Origin: Bacteroidia bacterium
GTDB taxonomy: Bacteria; Bacteroidota; Bacteroidia; J057; JADKCL01
DNA length: 64,000 nt
Reading direction: 5' to 3'
NCBI GenBank assembly: GCA_020635905.1
Contig: JACJYV010000006.1
Coordinates: forward strand, 186,001-250,000
In this document: in pieces, positions 49,569 to 58,576 of the stretch
How positions within the stretch are numbered: position 1 is the first letter of the stretch
How the letters are laid out: each line of letters begins with the position of its first letter
Notes under the pieces: generated by a model
What the model was told of the DNA's origin: nothing
Databases searched by the model: none
What the model saw: only the letters and a program-made list of their open reading frames with translations
Position numbers and translations under genes: made by a program

Positions 49569-49778
49569 TTAATTCTTGTTAGTAGTGGAGTTACCCTTAC
49601 GCTCCCGCAGTACGGTGTTCAACCGTGCAATGGTTTTGCGTGATTCCCGGATCTTGGCGGGACTTTCAATTGCCGAGATCGCGTTATTGAGACGGAGTTT
49701 GAGCAGGTGGTCTTTTTCTTCCCGAATCCTTGCTGCTACTTCTGCGTCAGTCAATTCTCTGATATCTTTCGTTTTCAT
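49569..49778 (-). CDS. rpmC: 50S ribosomal protein L29
   Basis: 69 residues from ATG 49778 (MKTKDIRELTDAEVAARI), the family start; the frame is open further upstream over rplP sequence. Two-helix protein at the tunnel exit. Confidence 0.97.
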   Translation of the reverse strand: MKTKDIRELTDAEVAARIREEKDHLLKLRLNNAISAIESPAKIRESRKTIARLNTVLRERKGNSTTNKN

Positions 49779-49785
49779 AATCTGA

Positions 49786-50205
49786 TTATGCCTGGAAATC
49801 TCGTCTAACGATAAATTTGGTTTTGACCGGAAGTTTCTGAGCAGCAAGACGCATAGCTTCTTTTGCTGTTTCCAGATCCACACCGTCGGCTTCGAAGATG
49901 ATTCTCCCCGGACGGATTGGAGCAACCCAGTATTCAGGAGATCCCTTACCTTTACCCATCCTTACTTCCGCAGGCTTTTTGGTAACAGGCTTGTCAGGGA
50001 AAATCCGAATCCAGATTTTTCCTTCCCTTTTCATCCGGCGGGTAACCGCGATCCTGGCAGCTTCAATCTGACGGCTGGTAATCCATCCGTTTTCGAGCGT
50101 TTTTATAGCGAAGGAACCGAAGGCGATCTGGTGTCCCCGCTGGGATTCACCTTTCAAGCGCCCTTTTTGCCGTTTCCTGAATTTTGTCCTCTTAGGTAAT
50201 AACAT
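49786..50205 (-). CDS. rplP: 50S ribosomal protein L16
   Basis: 139 residues: MLLPKRTKFRKRQKGRLKG start, GWITSRQIEAARIAVTRRMKREGKIWIRIFPDKPVTKKPAEVRMGKGKG. Contacts A-site tRNA. Confidence 0.98.
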   Translation of the reverse strand: MLLPKRTKFRKRQKGRLKGESQRGHQIAFGSFAIKTLENGWITSRQIEAARIAVTRRMKREGKIWIRIFPDKPVTKKPAEVRMGKGKGSPEYWVAPIRPGRIIFEADGVDLETAKEAMRLAAQKLPVKTKFIVRRDFQA

Positions 50206-50240
50206 GACTTATATACTTCTTCGAATGATCAAAAATTTTC

Positions 50241-51029
50241 TTAGCGTCTGTTTCCACCGCCGCCGCCACCACGGGGACCGCGATTTCCACCGCCACCTGC
50301 ACCACGACCGCCGGGAGCACCGCCACCGCTGTTACCTCCAGATCCACCAGGTCCACCGCCTTTACGACGTTCCTGCTGTCCTGAGTTAGGGGAGAGGTCG
50401 GTTTTACCGTAGATCTCACCTTTGAAGATCCAAACTTTCACGCCAATGAGGCCGTAAATGGTGCTGGCTTCAGAGAGGGCATAATCAATGTTAGCCCGAA
50501 GAGTCTGCAAAGGAACGCGTCCCTCTTTGTATTGTTCGGTACGGGCCATCTCGGCTCCACCCAAACGACCTGCACACATTACTTTGATCCCTTCTGCACC
50601 CATACGCATGGTAGAGGCGAGAGCGGTTTTCATGGCGCGACGGAAAGAAATCCTTGCAGCAAGCTGTGAGGCAATCATTTCTCCCACGAGTTTGGCATCC
50701 AGTTCAGGACGCTTAATCTCGAAGATATTGATCTGAATCTCTTTGTGAGTAATCTTCTTGATTTCCTCTTTCAGTTGGTCAACTTCTTTACCACCTTTTC
50801 CGATCACGATTCCCGGACGGGAAGTGTGGATGGTGATGGTAATTCTTTTGAGGGTCCGCTCAATTACGATGCGGGAGATCCCACCTTTGGGGATACGCGC
50901 AAGCAGGTATGAACGAATTTTCTCGTCTTCAACGAGTTTATCTGCATAAAACCTGCCTCCGTACCAGTTGGAATCCCAACCTTTGGAAATGCCCAGTCTG
51001 AGCCCGATAGGATGTGTTTTTTGTCCCAA
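50241..51029 (-). CDS. rpsC: 30S ribosomal protein S3 with Gly/Arg-rich tail
   Basis: 262 residues. KH domain with IVIGKGGKEVDQLKEEIKK and the C-terminal SEASTIYGLIGVKVWIFKGEI are standard up to about residue 215. The rest is a GGGN/GGR-rich tail of about 40 residues ending GGGGGGNRR, an unusual low-complexity extension likely to contact RNA. Confidence 0.98.
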   Translation of the reverse strand: MGQKTHPIGLRLGISKGWDSNWYGGRFYADKLVEDEKIRSYLLARIPKGGISRIVIERTLKRITITIHTSRPGIVIGKGGKEVDQLKEEIKKITHKEIQINIFEIKRPELDAKLVGEMIASQLAARISFRRAMKTALASTMRMGAEGIKVMCAGRLGGAEMARTEQYKEGRVPLQTLRANIDYALSEASTIYGLIGVKVWIFKGEIYGKTDLSPNSGQQERRKGGGPGGSGGNSGGGAPGGRGAGGGGNRGPRGGGGGGNRR

Positions 51030-51039
51030 GAGTGCCTCC

Positions 51040-51504
51040 TTAATTTAAATCTTCTTTGGTATCCAGAATCAGTGTAACATGGTTGGAGCGCTTTCTGATT
51101 CTGTGAGCACGGCCCTGGGGAGCAGGACGGTAACGCTTCAGCATACGGGCGCTGTCAACAAAAATTTCCTTAATGTAAAGCTCGCTTTCGTTTACCCTTT
51201 GTCCTTCGTTTTTGGCTTCCCAGCTGGCGATTGCTGAACGGAGAAGTTTTTCGAGTGGACGGGCAGATAAATTGGGAGTTACTTTCAGGATGTGAAATGC
51301 TTTTTCAACATTTACTCCACGGACCAGATCGGCCACGAGGCGCATTTTTCTGGGAGAGGTAGGATACTGATTCAGGGTAGCCTTAGCGGTCTCCTGTTTT
51401 TCAGCTTTGAGCCTTTCAGCGTACATTTTCTTACGCTTGGGAGCTTTCTCAGCGCCGGCGGCAATCTTCTCCTTGCGGGTCAATTTTTTAGTCGCTTCAG
51501 CCAT
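51040..51504 (-). CDS. rplV: 50S ribosomal protein L22 with basic N-terminal extension
   Basis: 154 residues. The L22 core starts near residue 40 (LNQYPTSPRKMRLVADLVRGVNVEKAFHIL) and ends AHRIRKRSNHVTLILD. The first ~40 residues (KKLTRKEKIAAGAEKAPKRKK) are an extra Lys-rich arm compared with the usual ~110 residues. Confidence 0.97.
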   Translation of the reverse strand: MAEATKKLTRKEKIAAGAEKAPKRKKMYAERLKAEKQETAKATLNQYPTSPRKMRLVADLVRGVNVEKAFHILKVTPNLSARPLEKLLRSAIASWEAKNEGQRVNESELYIKEIFVDSARMLKRYRPAPQGRAHRIRKRSNHVTLILDTKEDLN

Positions 51505-51506
51505 GA

Positions 51507-51788
51507 TTATTTCCTTCCTTTATCTTTTTTGGCACCTGCGTGTCCACGGAAAGTACGTGTTACCGCAAATTCTCCAAGTTTGTGACCTACCATGTTTTCA
51601 GTGATGAAAACAGGGATGAATTTGTTTCCGCAGTGCACAGCGATGGTGTGACCTACGAAATCCGGTGGAATAAGTGAGCGCCGGGCCCAGGTTTTAATTG
51701 TTCTCTTTTGGCCGCTATCGTTCATTTTAGAAACTTTCATCTCCAGCTTGGGGTCGATAAAAGGGCCTTTTTTCAGTGATCTAGACAT
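51507..51788 (-). CDS. rpsS: 30S ribosomal protein S19
   Basis: 93 residues: SRSLKKGPFIDPKLEMKV start, then RRSLIPPDFVGHTIAVHCGNKFIPVFITENMVGHKLGEFA. 2 nt before rplV. Confidence 0.98.
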   Translation of the reverse strand: MSRSLKKGPFIDPKLEMKVSKMNDSGQKRTIKTWARRSLIPPDFVGHTIAVHCGNKFIPVFITENMVGHKLGEFAVTRTFRGHAGAKKDKGRK

Positions 51789-51798
51789 GGTTCACTTA

Positions 51799-52623
51799 TT
51801 ATTTTTTCCTCCGGCTGATGATCAGACGTGAAGATGCTTTATTCTTATTACGTGTACGATATCCTTTGGCGGGCAGACCTTTGCGGGATCTTGGGTGTCC
51901 ACCGGACGACCTTCCTTCACCACCACCCATTGGGTGATCCACCGGGTTCATGGCCACACCACGGGTGCGTGGACGACGTCCGAGCCAACGGCTGCGTCCG
52001 GCTTTACCCAGGGTGATATTCATGTGAGATGAGTTTCCGAGTGATCCAATGGTAGCCATGCAGGTGCCGAGGATCATGCGGGTCTCGCTTGAGGGGAGCT
52101 TAATGATCACGTAGCGACCTTCTTTGGCAAGCAGCTGTCCGAAGTTTCCGGCGCTGCGAACCAATACCCCACCCCGTCCGGGATGCATTTCAATGTTGTG
52201 AATAATGGTACCGAGCGGAATGTCCTTCATTTGCTTGGCGTTCCCTACGGCGGGAGCTGCATCAGGACCAGAAAGTACGGTTTGGCCAACTTTCAGTTTA
52301 TCGGGAGCCAGGATGTAGCGCTTTTCTCCGTCTGCATAGTGAAGCAGAGCGATGCGTGCGGTACGGTTTGGATCGTATTCGATAGCGGCAACGGTAGCCG
52401 GAATTCCTGTTTTATCGCGCTTGAAGTCAACGATACGGTAGCGTCTTTTGTGACCACCACCTCTTTGACGAACGGTCATACGTCCGCTGCTGTTGCGGCC
52501 GCCCGTTTTCGTGATCTTCTCAATCAGTCCTTTTTCAGGCTCGCTTTTGGTCACATCAGCAAAATCTGAGATGGACATAAAGCGCTGCCCAGGAGTAATC
52601 GGTTTTAATTTTCTTATACCCAT
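51799..52623 (-). CDS. rplB: 50S ribosomal protein L2
   Basis: 274 residues: GIRKLKPITPGQRFMSISDF start, GRNSSGRMTVRQRGGGHKRRYR, and the C-terminal NPVDHPMGGGEGRSSGGHP peptidyl-transferase-centre block. Confidence 0.98.
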   Translation of the reverse strand: MGIRKLKPITPGQRFMSISDFADVTKSEPEKGLIEKITKTGGRNSSGRMTVRQRGGGHKRRYRIVDFKRDKTGIPATVAAIEYDPNRTARIALLHYADGEKRYILAPDKLKVGQTVLSGPDAAPAVGNAKQMKDIPLGTIIHNIEMHPGRGGVLVRSAGNFGQLLAKEGRYVIIKLPSSETRMILGTCMATIGSLGNSSHMNITLGKAGRSRWLGRRPRTRGVAMNPVDHPMGGGEGRSSGGHPRSRKGLPAKGYRTRNKNKASSRLIISRRKK

Positions 52624-52641
52624 TTTTCTCTCCTAACGCGA

Positions 52642-52935
52642 TTAAATGTTCTTGTAGAAATCGATCGTCTGGCCAGAGGCGAGGGTCACGATTGCCTTTT
52701 TGTACTTGGGAGTGCGTCCTTTGAGGAATCCGCTCCGGGTCATTCTGGCACGGGCTTTACCTGCGTAAACCATGGTGCGAATTCCGGTAATTTCTACCTC
52801 GTACACTCTTTCAATTTCAGCTTTGATCTGCTGCTTATTTGCTCCGTGGTCAACAACGAAACCATACTGGATGGTTCCTCTGTCCTGGAGCCCGGTCATT
52901 TTCTCTGTGACCAATGGTTTTTTGATAATGCTCAT
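52642..52935 (-). CDS. rplW: 50S ribosomal protein L23
   Basis: 97 residues: IIKKPLVTEKMTGLQDR start and VDHGANKQQIKAEIERVYEVEITGIRTM. At the tunnel exit, docking site for trigger factor and SRP. Confidence 0.97.
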   Translation of the reverse strand: MSIIKKPLVTEKMTGLQDRGTIQYGFVVDHGANKQQIKAEIERVYEVEITGIRTMVYAGKARARMTRSGFLKGRTPKYKKAIVTLASGQTIDFYKNI

Positions 52936-52939
52936 CTTA

Positions 52940-53575
52940 TTAATTGGCTAAGATGTTTTGTTCAATTACCGAAACCGCATCTTCGAGGATCACCAGGCTG
53001 TCAGCATGGAGAATGTCAACGGTGTTCAAATCTGCTGCACGAATCACTTTGGCTTTGGGCACGTTGCGACCGGACAGATAGATATTTGCGTTATCACCAG
53101 GGAGAACGAGCAGCACTTTCACTCCGGAAAGAGCCAGCGAGTCGAGGATGCTGATAAACTGCTTGGTTTTGGGGGCATCCATGGTGAAGTTTTCCAGCAC
53201 AGTGATTTTGCCATCAACGGCTTTGTGGGTCAGGGCACTGGCGCGGGCAATGTTTCTGGCTTTTTTATTCAGCTTGAAACTGTAATTGCGGGGTTGGGGT
53301 CCGAATACGGTACCACCGTGACGCCAAAGGGGAGACTTTCTGTCACCACCACGGGCTCCACCGGTCCCTTTTTGCTTGAAGGGCTTTTTATTGGTACCGT
53401 GAACTTCTCCACGGGCTTTGGTTTTAACGGTGCCCTGGCGACGGTTGGCGAGAATGAGGCGCACGTCCTGATAAATCAGGCTGTTGCTGGGATTCTCGAG
53501 GCCGAATACGCTGTCGTTCAGGCTGACTTTTTTGCCAGTATCCTTCCCGGATGTATTTTTAACTGCGATTTCCAT
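52940..53575 (-). CDS. rplD: 50S ribosomal protein L4
   Basis: 211 residues from ATG 53575 (MEIAVKNTSGKDTG); the frame is open ten codons further, inside rplC. Extended loop KPFKQKGTGGARGGDRKSPLWRHGGTVFGPQPRNYSFKLNKK reaches the exit tunnel. In E. coli L4 represses the S10 operon. Confidence 0.98.
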   Translation of the reverse strand: MEIAVKNTSGKDTGKKVSLNDSVFGLENPSNSLIYQDVRLILANRRQGTVKTKARGEVHGTNKKPFKQKGTGGARGGDRKSPLWRHGGTVFGPQPRNYSFKLNKKARNIARASALTHKAVDGKITVLENFTMDAPKTKQFISILDSLALSGVKVLLVLPGDNANIYLSGRNVPKAKVIRAADLNTVDILHADSLVILEDAVSVIEQNILAN

Positions 53576-53576
53576 T

Positions 53577-54191
53577 TTACTTCTCCACGTAAATGTAAGC
53601 ACCACGGCGACCAGGAACGTTCCCGGAAACTACCAACAAATTCTTTTCAGGAATGATTTTGAGCACCTGGAGGTTCTGGATGGTAACGGTTTGGTTACCT
53701 GTACGGCCTGCCATGCGCATTCCTTTGAATACCCTTGAAGGGGTAGATCCAGGTCCGAGAGATCCGGGAGCACGACCACGGTTGTGCTGACCATGGGTTT
53801 GTCCACCCACACCACCAAATCCGTGACGTTTAACAACGCCCTGAAATCCTTTTCCTTTGGACTTTGCAGTTACGTCGATGTAATCTCCAACCTGGAAGAT
53901 TTCAACGGTTACTGTGTCACCGAGTGAATACCCTGAGTCCTGAGGGAATTCTTTAAGAAGACGCTTGGGAGTAGTCTTGGCGTTCTTAAAGTGTCCCTGC
54001 ATGGCTGCAGGCGTATGCTTTTCTTTCTTTTCACCGAAACCCAACTGAACGGCTGAGTAGCCATCAATTTCTTCTGTTCGTACCTGGGTTACGATGCAGG
54101 GACCTGCTTCAATCAGGGTACAGGGGATATTCCTGCGCTCGCTGTCGAAGATACTGGTCATACCTATTTTTTTACCAATTATGCCTGGCAT
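53577..54191 (-). CDS. rplC: 50S ribosomal protein L3
   Basis: 204 residues: PGIIGKKIGMTSIFDSERRNIPCTLIEAGPC and the long loop KGFQGVVKRHGFGGVGGQTHGQHNRGRAPGSLGPGSTPSRVFKGMRMAG. 1 nt before rplD. Confidence 0.98.
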   Translation of the reverse strand: MPGIIGKKIGMTSIFDSERRNIPCTLIEAGPCIVTQVRTEEIDGYSAVQLGFGEKKEKHTPAAMQGHFKNAKTTPKRLLKEFPQDSGYSLGDTVTVEIFQVGDYIDVTAKSKGKGFQGVVKRHGFGGVGGQTHGQHNRGRAPGSLGPGSTPSRVFKGMRMAGRTGNQTVTIQNLQVLKIIPEKNLLVVSGNVPGRRGAYIYVEK

Positions 54192-54213
54192 ATCGTTTCC
54201 TTTCAGTTACAGG

Positions 54214-54519
54214 TTAAACCTTAATTTCTACATCAACACCACTGGGCAATTCCAGTTTCATAAGAACGTCCACAGTTTTCGTGCTGGAGCTGAAGATGTC
54301 GATAAGCCGCTTATAAGAGCACACCTGAAACTGCTCGCGTGATTTTTTATTCACGTGGGGAGAGCGGTTTACCGTGATCACACTCTTATCAGTGGGCAGC
54401 GGAATCGGACCACTCACCACAGCACCTGTGGTTTTCACCGTCCGAACGATCTTCTCGGCTGATTTATCAACCAGATTGTGATCGTAGGATTTTAGCTTGA
54501 TTCTAATTTTTTGATTCAT
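54214..54519 (-). CDS. rpsJ: 30S ribosomal protein S10
   Basis: 101 residues: NQKIRIKLKSYDHNLVDKSAEKIVRTVK, GPIPLPTDKSVITVNRSPHVNKKSREQF. Follows fusA by 14 nt with no tuf between them. Confidence 0.98.
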   Translation of the reverse strand: MNQKIRIKLKSYDHNLVDKSAEKIVRTVKTTGAVVSGPIPLPTDKSVITVNRSPHVNKKSREQFQVCSYKRLIDIFSSSTKTVDVLMKLELPSGVDVEIKV

Positions 54520-54533
54520 GCCTCTATTAATAA

Positions 54534-56636
54534 TTATGCGTTCGTGGGAACACTTTTGAATTTTGCTACTACTGCTTCCTGAATGTTGTTAGGAGTTTTT
54601 GCATACTCGGAGAACTGCATGGTGGAAGCGGCACGGCCAGAGCTGATGGTCCGGAGGTTGGTTACGTAACCAAACATTTCAGACAATGGAACTTTGGCTT
54701 TTACCACCTGATCGGTACCACGGCTGTCCATACCTTCGATCTGGCCACGGCGACGGTTGAGGTCACCTACTACAGATCCCATGTATTCTTCAGGAGTTAC
54801 AACTTCCACGTCCATGATAGGCTCAAGGATGATGGGGCTGCACTTGATGGCTGCATGCCTGAAGGCAAGGCGGCCTGCGAGTTCGAATGAAAGCTGGTCA
54901 GAGTCCACATCGTGGTAGCTTCCAAAGTGGAGGCGGGCGCGAACCCCGTCAACCGGGAAGCCAGCCAGCACTCCGTCGGCCAGAGCAGAGCGGATACCTT
55001 TTTCAATCGAAGGAATAAATTCTTTTGGAATAACCCCGCCTTTGATTTCGTCCACAAACTCGAAACCTTTGCCAGTTTCAGTTGGGCCAAATTCAACGTG
55101 GATATCGGCGAATTTACCACGACCACCCGTTTGCTTTTTGTAAAGTTCGCGGTGATCGTAAGATCCGGTGATGGATTCGCGGTAAGCAACCTGGGGAGCT
55201 CCCTGGTTTACTTCTACTTTGAATTCACGCTTCAGACGATCCACCAGAATTTCCAGGTGAAGCTCACCCATTCCGGAGATGATGGTCTGACCTGAGTCTT
55301 CGTCGGTTTTCACTTTGAAGGTCGGATCTTCTTCAGAGAGTTTCAGCAGAGACTGGGTCAGTTTATCCATGTCCTTGGTGGTCTTTGGCTCAACGGCCAG
55401 AGAGATCACAGGCTCGGGGAATTCGATGGATTCCAGCAGGATGGGATGATCCAGGTCGCAGAGGGTATCTCCGGTACGGATATCTTTGAAGCCTACGGCT
55501 GCAGCGATATCGCCAGGTCCAACCATGTCAATCTGATTTTGCTTGTTGGCGTGCATTTGCAGCACGCGGCTGATCCGCTCTTTTTTACCACTGCGGGTAT
55601 TCAGGACGTAGGTTCCCGAGGGAAGCTCTCCTGAGTAGGAACGGAAGAATGCCAGACGACCTACATAAGGGTCGGTCATGATTTTGAATGCGAGAGCTGA
55701 GAAAGGCTCGGTAGCCAGGGGCTTACGAATTTCAGGCTCCAGGGTATCAGGATTGGTTCCTTCAACCGGGGGAATATCGAAAGGTGAAGGAAGGTATTCG
55801 CACACCGCATTCAGCAGCATCTGAACCCCTTTGTTTTTGAAGGCGGAACCGCACATCATGGGGGTGATCTTCATGTCGATGGTCGCTTTGCGAATCGCTT
55901 CGATCATTTCCTCTTTGGTGATTGACTCGGGATCTTCGAAGTATTTCTCCATCAGTCCTTCGTCGTAATCAGCAACGGCTTCAACCAGTTTCTCTCTCCA
56001 CTCTTCCACATCAGCCATTACGTCAGCGGGCACGGGGATTTCGGACCAGGTCATGCCCTGATCTTCTTCATTCCACACGTAGCCTTTTCCGTCGAGCAGG
56101 TCAACTACGCCACGGAAGGTTTCTTCAGCTCCAATCGGGATCTGGAGAGGCATTGCGTTGGCGCCGAGGCGCTCACGCACCTGGTGTACCACACGCAGGA
56201 AGTCAGCACCGGAACGGTCCATTTTATTTACGAACCCGATGCGGGGAACTTTGTATTTGTTAGCCTGACGCCATACGGTTTCAGACTGGGGCTCAACACC
56301 ACCTACGGAACAGAACAGGGCGATAGCGCCGTCGAGTACACGGAGGGAGCGCTCCACTTCCACGGTAAAGTCAACGTGGCCTGGAGTGTCAATGATGTTG
56401 ATACGGAATTCTTTGTCCTGAAATTTCCAGTGAGTGGTGGTAGCGGCAGAGGTAATGGTAATACCACGCTCCTGCTCCTGCTCCATCCAGTCCATGGTGG
56501 CAGCGCCATCATGCACCTCACCGATTTTGTGCACTATACCGGTATAGTACAGAATACGCTCGGTAGTGGTTGTTTTACCGGCATCAATGTGAGCCATGAT
56601 GCCGATATTTCTTACGAGTTTTAAGTCCTTTGACAT
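54534..56636 (-). CDS. fusA: Elongation factor G
   Basis: 700 residues. GTPase domain with AHIDAGKTTTTERILYYTG (G1), RGITIT (switch I), DTPGHVDF (G3) and NKMDR (G4); domain IV and V follow (GSYDHRELYKKQTGGRGKFADI, LRTISSGRAASTMQFSEYAK). Drives translocation. The ribosomal cluster position between rpsG and rpsJ suggests the housekeeping copy. Confidence 0.98.
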   Translation of the reverse strand: MSKDLKLVRNIGIMAHIDAGKTTTTERILYYTGIVHKIGEVHDGAATMDWMEQEQERGITITSAATTTHWKFQDKEFRINIIDTPGHVDFTVEVERSLRVLDGAIALFCSVGGVEPQSETVWRQANKYKVPRIGFVNKMDRSGADFLRVVHQVRERLGANAMPLQIPIGAEETFRGVVDLLDGKGYVWNEEDQGMTWSEIPVPADVMADVEEWREKLVEAVADYDEGLMEKYFEDPESITKEEMIEAIRKATIDMKITPMMCGSAFKNKGVQMLLNAVCEYLPSPFDIPPVEGTNPDTLEPEIRKPLATEPFSALAFKIMTDPYVGRLAFFRSYSGELPSGTYVLNTRSGKKERISRVLQMHANKQNQIDMVGPGDIAAAVGFKDIRTGDTLCDLDHPILLESIEFPEPVISLAVEPKTTKDMDKLTQSLLKLSEEDPTFKVKTDEDSGQTIISGMGELHLEILVDRLKREFKVEVNQGAPQVAYRESITGSYDHRELYKKQTGGRGKFADIHVEFGPTETGKGFEFVDEIKGGVIPKEFIPSIEKGIRSALADGVLAGFPVDGVRARLHFGSYHDVDSDQLSFELAGRLAFRHAAIKCSPIILEPIMDVEVVTPEEYMGSVVGDLNRRRGQIEGMDSRGTDQVVKAKVPLSEMFGYVTNLRTISSGRAASTMQFSEYAKTPNNIQEAVVAKFKSVPTNA

Positions 56637-56669
56637 TATCCTAACCTGATTGGTTTCCTGAATCGTTCC

Positions 56670-57137
56670 TTAGAATCTAAAGTGGGAGAAAGCTTTGTTG
56701 GCTTCTGCCATGCGGTGGGTATCTTCACGTTTTTTAACGGAGGCACCTTCGCCTTTGGAAGCTGCGATGATTTCGGCAGCCAGTTTGTTTTGCATCCCTT
56801 TCTCGTTGCGCTTGCGTGAGTAGGTGATGAGCCAGTTGAAGGTAAGGGTCATTTTGCGGGTCGGGCGAACTTCCATAGGAACCTGAAAAGTGGCACCACC
56901 CACACGACGGCTTTTTACTTCAACTGAAGGCATGATGTTATCTACAGCTGCCTCAAATACTTCAAGGGGATTAGAATCAGTGCGTTTGGCTACAATATCC
57001 ATTGCGCCATAGAATACAGTATAAGCAGTATTCTTTTTGCCATCTGACATCAGGTTATTTACAAACCTGGATACCAACTGGCTATTGTACCGGGGATCCG
57101 GCAGAAGTTTGCGCTGTTTTGCTCTTCCTTTTCTCAT
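56670..57137 (-). CDS. rpsG: 30S ribosomal protein S7
   Basis: 155 residues: RKGRAKQRKLLPDPRYNSQLVSRFVNNLM start and VGGATFQVPMEVRPTRK. Initiates assembly of the 30S head; in E. coli it represses the str operon. Confidence 0.98.
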   Translation of the reverse strand: MRKGRAKQRKLLPDPRYNSQLVSRFVNNLMSDGKKNTAYTVFYGAMDIVAKRTDSNPLEVFEAAVDNIMPSVEVKSRRVGGATFQVPMEVRPTRKMTLTFNWLITYSRKRNEKGMQNKLAAEIIAASKGEGASVKKREDTHRMAEANKAFSHFRF

Positions 57138-57163
57138 TGCTATTAATGCTTACTGGATTCTGA

Positions 57164-57541
57164 TTACTTCTTCTTGGGACGTTTGGTTCCGTATTTGGAA
57201 CGGCTTTGCTTACGACCTTCCACACCAGCAGTATCGAGAGAACCACGGACGATGTGGTAGCGCACACCAGGAAGGTCTTTGATCCTTCCACCACGAATCA
57301 GAACGATGGAGTGTTCCTGGAGGTTGTGACCTTCACCCGGGATGTAGGCAATAACCTCGAATCCGTTGGTGAGTTTTACCTTAGCTACTTTGCGAAGAGC
57401 TGAGTTAGGTTTTTTGGGAGTGGTAGTGTACACACGAGTGCACACCCCGCGTTTCTGCGGACAACTTTCCAGTGCTGGAGACTTGCTTTTACGAGTCTTG
57501 CTCGTACGTCCTGTTCTTACTAATTGCTGTATCGTAGGCAT
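57164..57541 (-). CDS. rpsL: 30S ribosomal protein S12
   Basis: 125 residues: PTIQQLVRTGRTSKTRKSKSPALESCPQKRGVCTRVYTTTPKKPNSALRK and PGEGHNLQEHSIVLIRGGRIKDLPGVRYH. The lysine of TTPKKPNSALRK, the site of common streptomycin-resistance changes, is the wild-type residue. First gene of the cluster, about 21 nt after the inferred transcription start. Confidence 0.98.
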   Translation of the reverse strand: MPTIQQLVRTGRTSKTRKSKSPALESCPQKRGVCTRVYTTTPKKPNSALRKVAKVKLTNGFEVIAYIPGEGHNLQEHSIVLIRGGRIKDLPGVRYHIVRGSLDTAGVEGRKQSRSKYGTKRPKKK

Positions 57542-57570
57542 ATTTACCCCTTATTATTTCAAAAGAGTTG

Positions 57571-57601
57571 CAAAGTTAGATATTTGATCCCAATCAATCA
57601 A
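57571..57601 (-). promoter_or_regulatory. Promoter of the ribosomal protein cluster
   Basis: On the minus strand TTG (57601-57599), 20 bp, then TAACTTTG (57578-57571), an excellent match to the Bacteroidota -33/-7 consensus. A start near 57563 gives a leader of about 21 nt before rpsL. The same TAACTTTG box occurs before lysS. Confidence 0.8.
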
Positions 57602-57694
57602 GAGGGATTATTATTTTTCAACATTTTTATTCACAAAGAACTATTTGCCCTATTTTTAGGCACGGTTATTCAACCATTTTTTATCCTAATTTCT

Positions 57695-58576
57695 ATGAGT
57701 CTTACGTCTCAAAAACTCGGAAGGACCGCAAAGATAGTGTGTTCTCGTCTAATTTCCATCTATTCTCAGGAGGAATCTCTCGCAATTGCAAGAATTATTA
57801 TTGAGGAGATCACCCAATCTCCTTATTTACAATCAGTTATGCATGCAGAAAGATTACTCACAGAGCAAGAAAAAAATATTTTTGAGTCAATTATGGCTCG
57901 TTTGGAAAAAGGTGAACCCATTCAGTATATCATTGGAAAATCCTGGTTTTACGGGCGCGAATTTATGGTAAATCCCTCTGTATTGATCCCCAGGGGCGAA
58001 ACGGAAGAATTAACGGACCTGATTATCCGGGAAAATGAACACCTTAACCCGGATTCCATCCTTGACATTGGGACAGGGTCAGGAGCGATGCCCGTGATTC
58101 TTTCCCTGACTTTTCCCCAGGCCAATGTGCATGCCCTTGAAGTAAGCCCCGAAGCCCTCGAAACTGCCCGGAAAAATGCAGATTTTCACCGGGCCAAAAT
58201 CACCTTTCACCAGACAGATATATTAAAGGCAGGGGATGATCTGTTTTCCAATCTGGAAATCATCGTTTCCAATCCACCCTACGTCACAGAAGAAGATCGC
58301 CCGCTGGTGCCCGATCTGGTGATTAAAAACGAACCCCACCTGGCCCTCTTTGCCGGGGGCGAGGATCCACTCCTCTTTTATAAGGCGATTTCCCGGCTGG
58401 CCATGCACTGGCTGCGGCCGGGAGGAAGACTTTATTTTGAGATCAATGAGACCAAAGGTCCAGAAACCCGGGAGGCGGTCCAAAAAGCAGGCTTTGTGGA
58501 GGTGAGATTGTTGCAGGATCTGAATGGAAAGGACAGATTTGTAGTGGGAAGGCGGCCAGATCAGTTGCGGGGATGA
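57695..58576 (+). CDS. prmC: Release factor N5-glutamine methyltransferase
   Basis: 293 residues. Methylates the GGQ glutamine of release factors RF1 and RF2. Visible: N-terminal helical domain, SAM-binding DIGTGSGAMPV and the catalytic substrate-binding NPPY (VSNPPYVTEED), plus the RGETEELTDLI segment before them. ATG at 57695 (MSLTSQKLGR) gives the usual length; the frame is open upstream through the promoter area. Divergent from rpsL, convergent with xerD, whose stop overlaps its end by 16 nt. Confidence 0.95.
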   Translation: MSLTSQKLGRTAKIVCSRLISIYSQEESLAIARIIIEEITQSPYLQSVMHAERLLTEQEKNIFESIMARLEKGEPIQYIIGKSWFYGREFMVNPSVLIPRGETEELTDLIIRENEHLNPDSILDIGTGSGAMPVILSLTFPQANVHALEVSPEALETARKNADFHRAKITFHQTDILKAGDDLFSNLEIIVSNPPYVTEEDRPLVPDLVIKNEPHLALFAGGEDPLLFYKAISRLAMHWLRPGGRLYFEINETKGPETREAVQKAGFVEVRLLQDLNGKDRFVVGRRPDQLRG

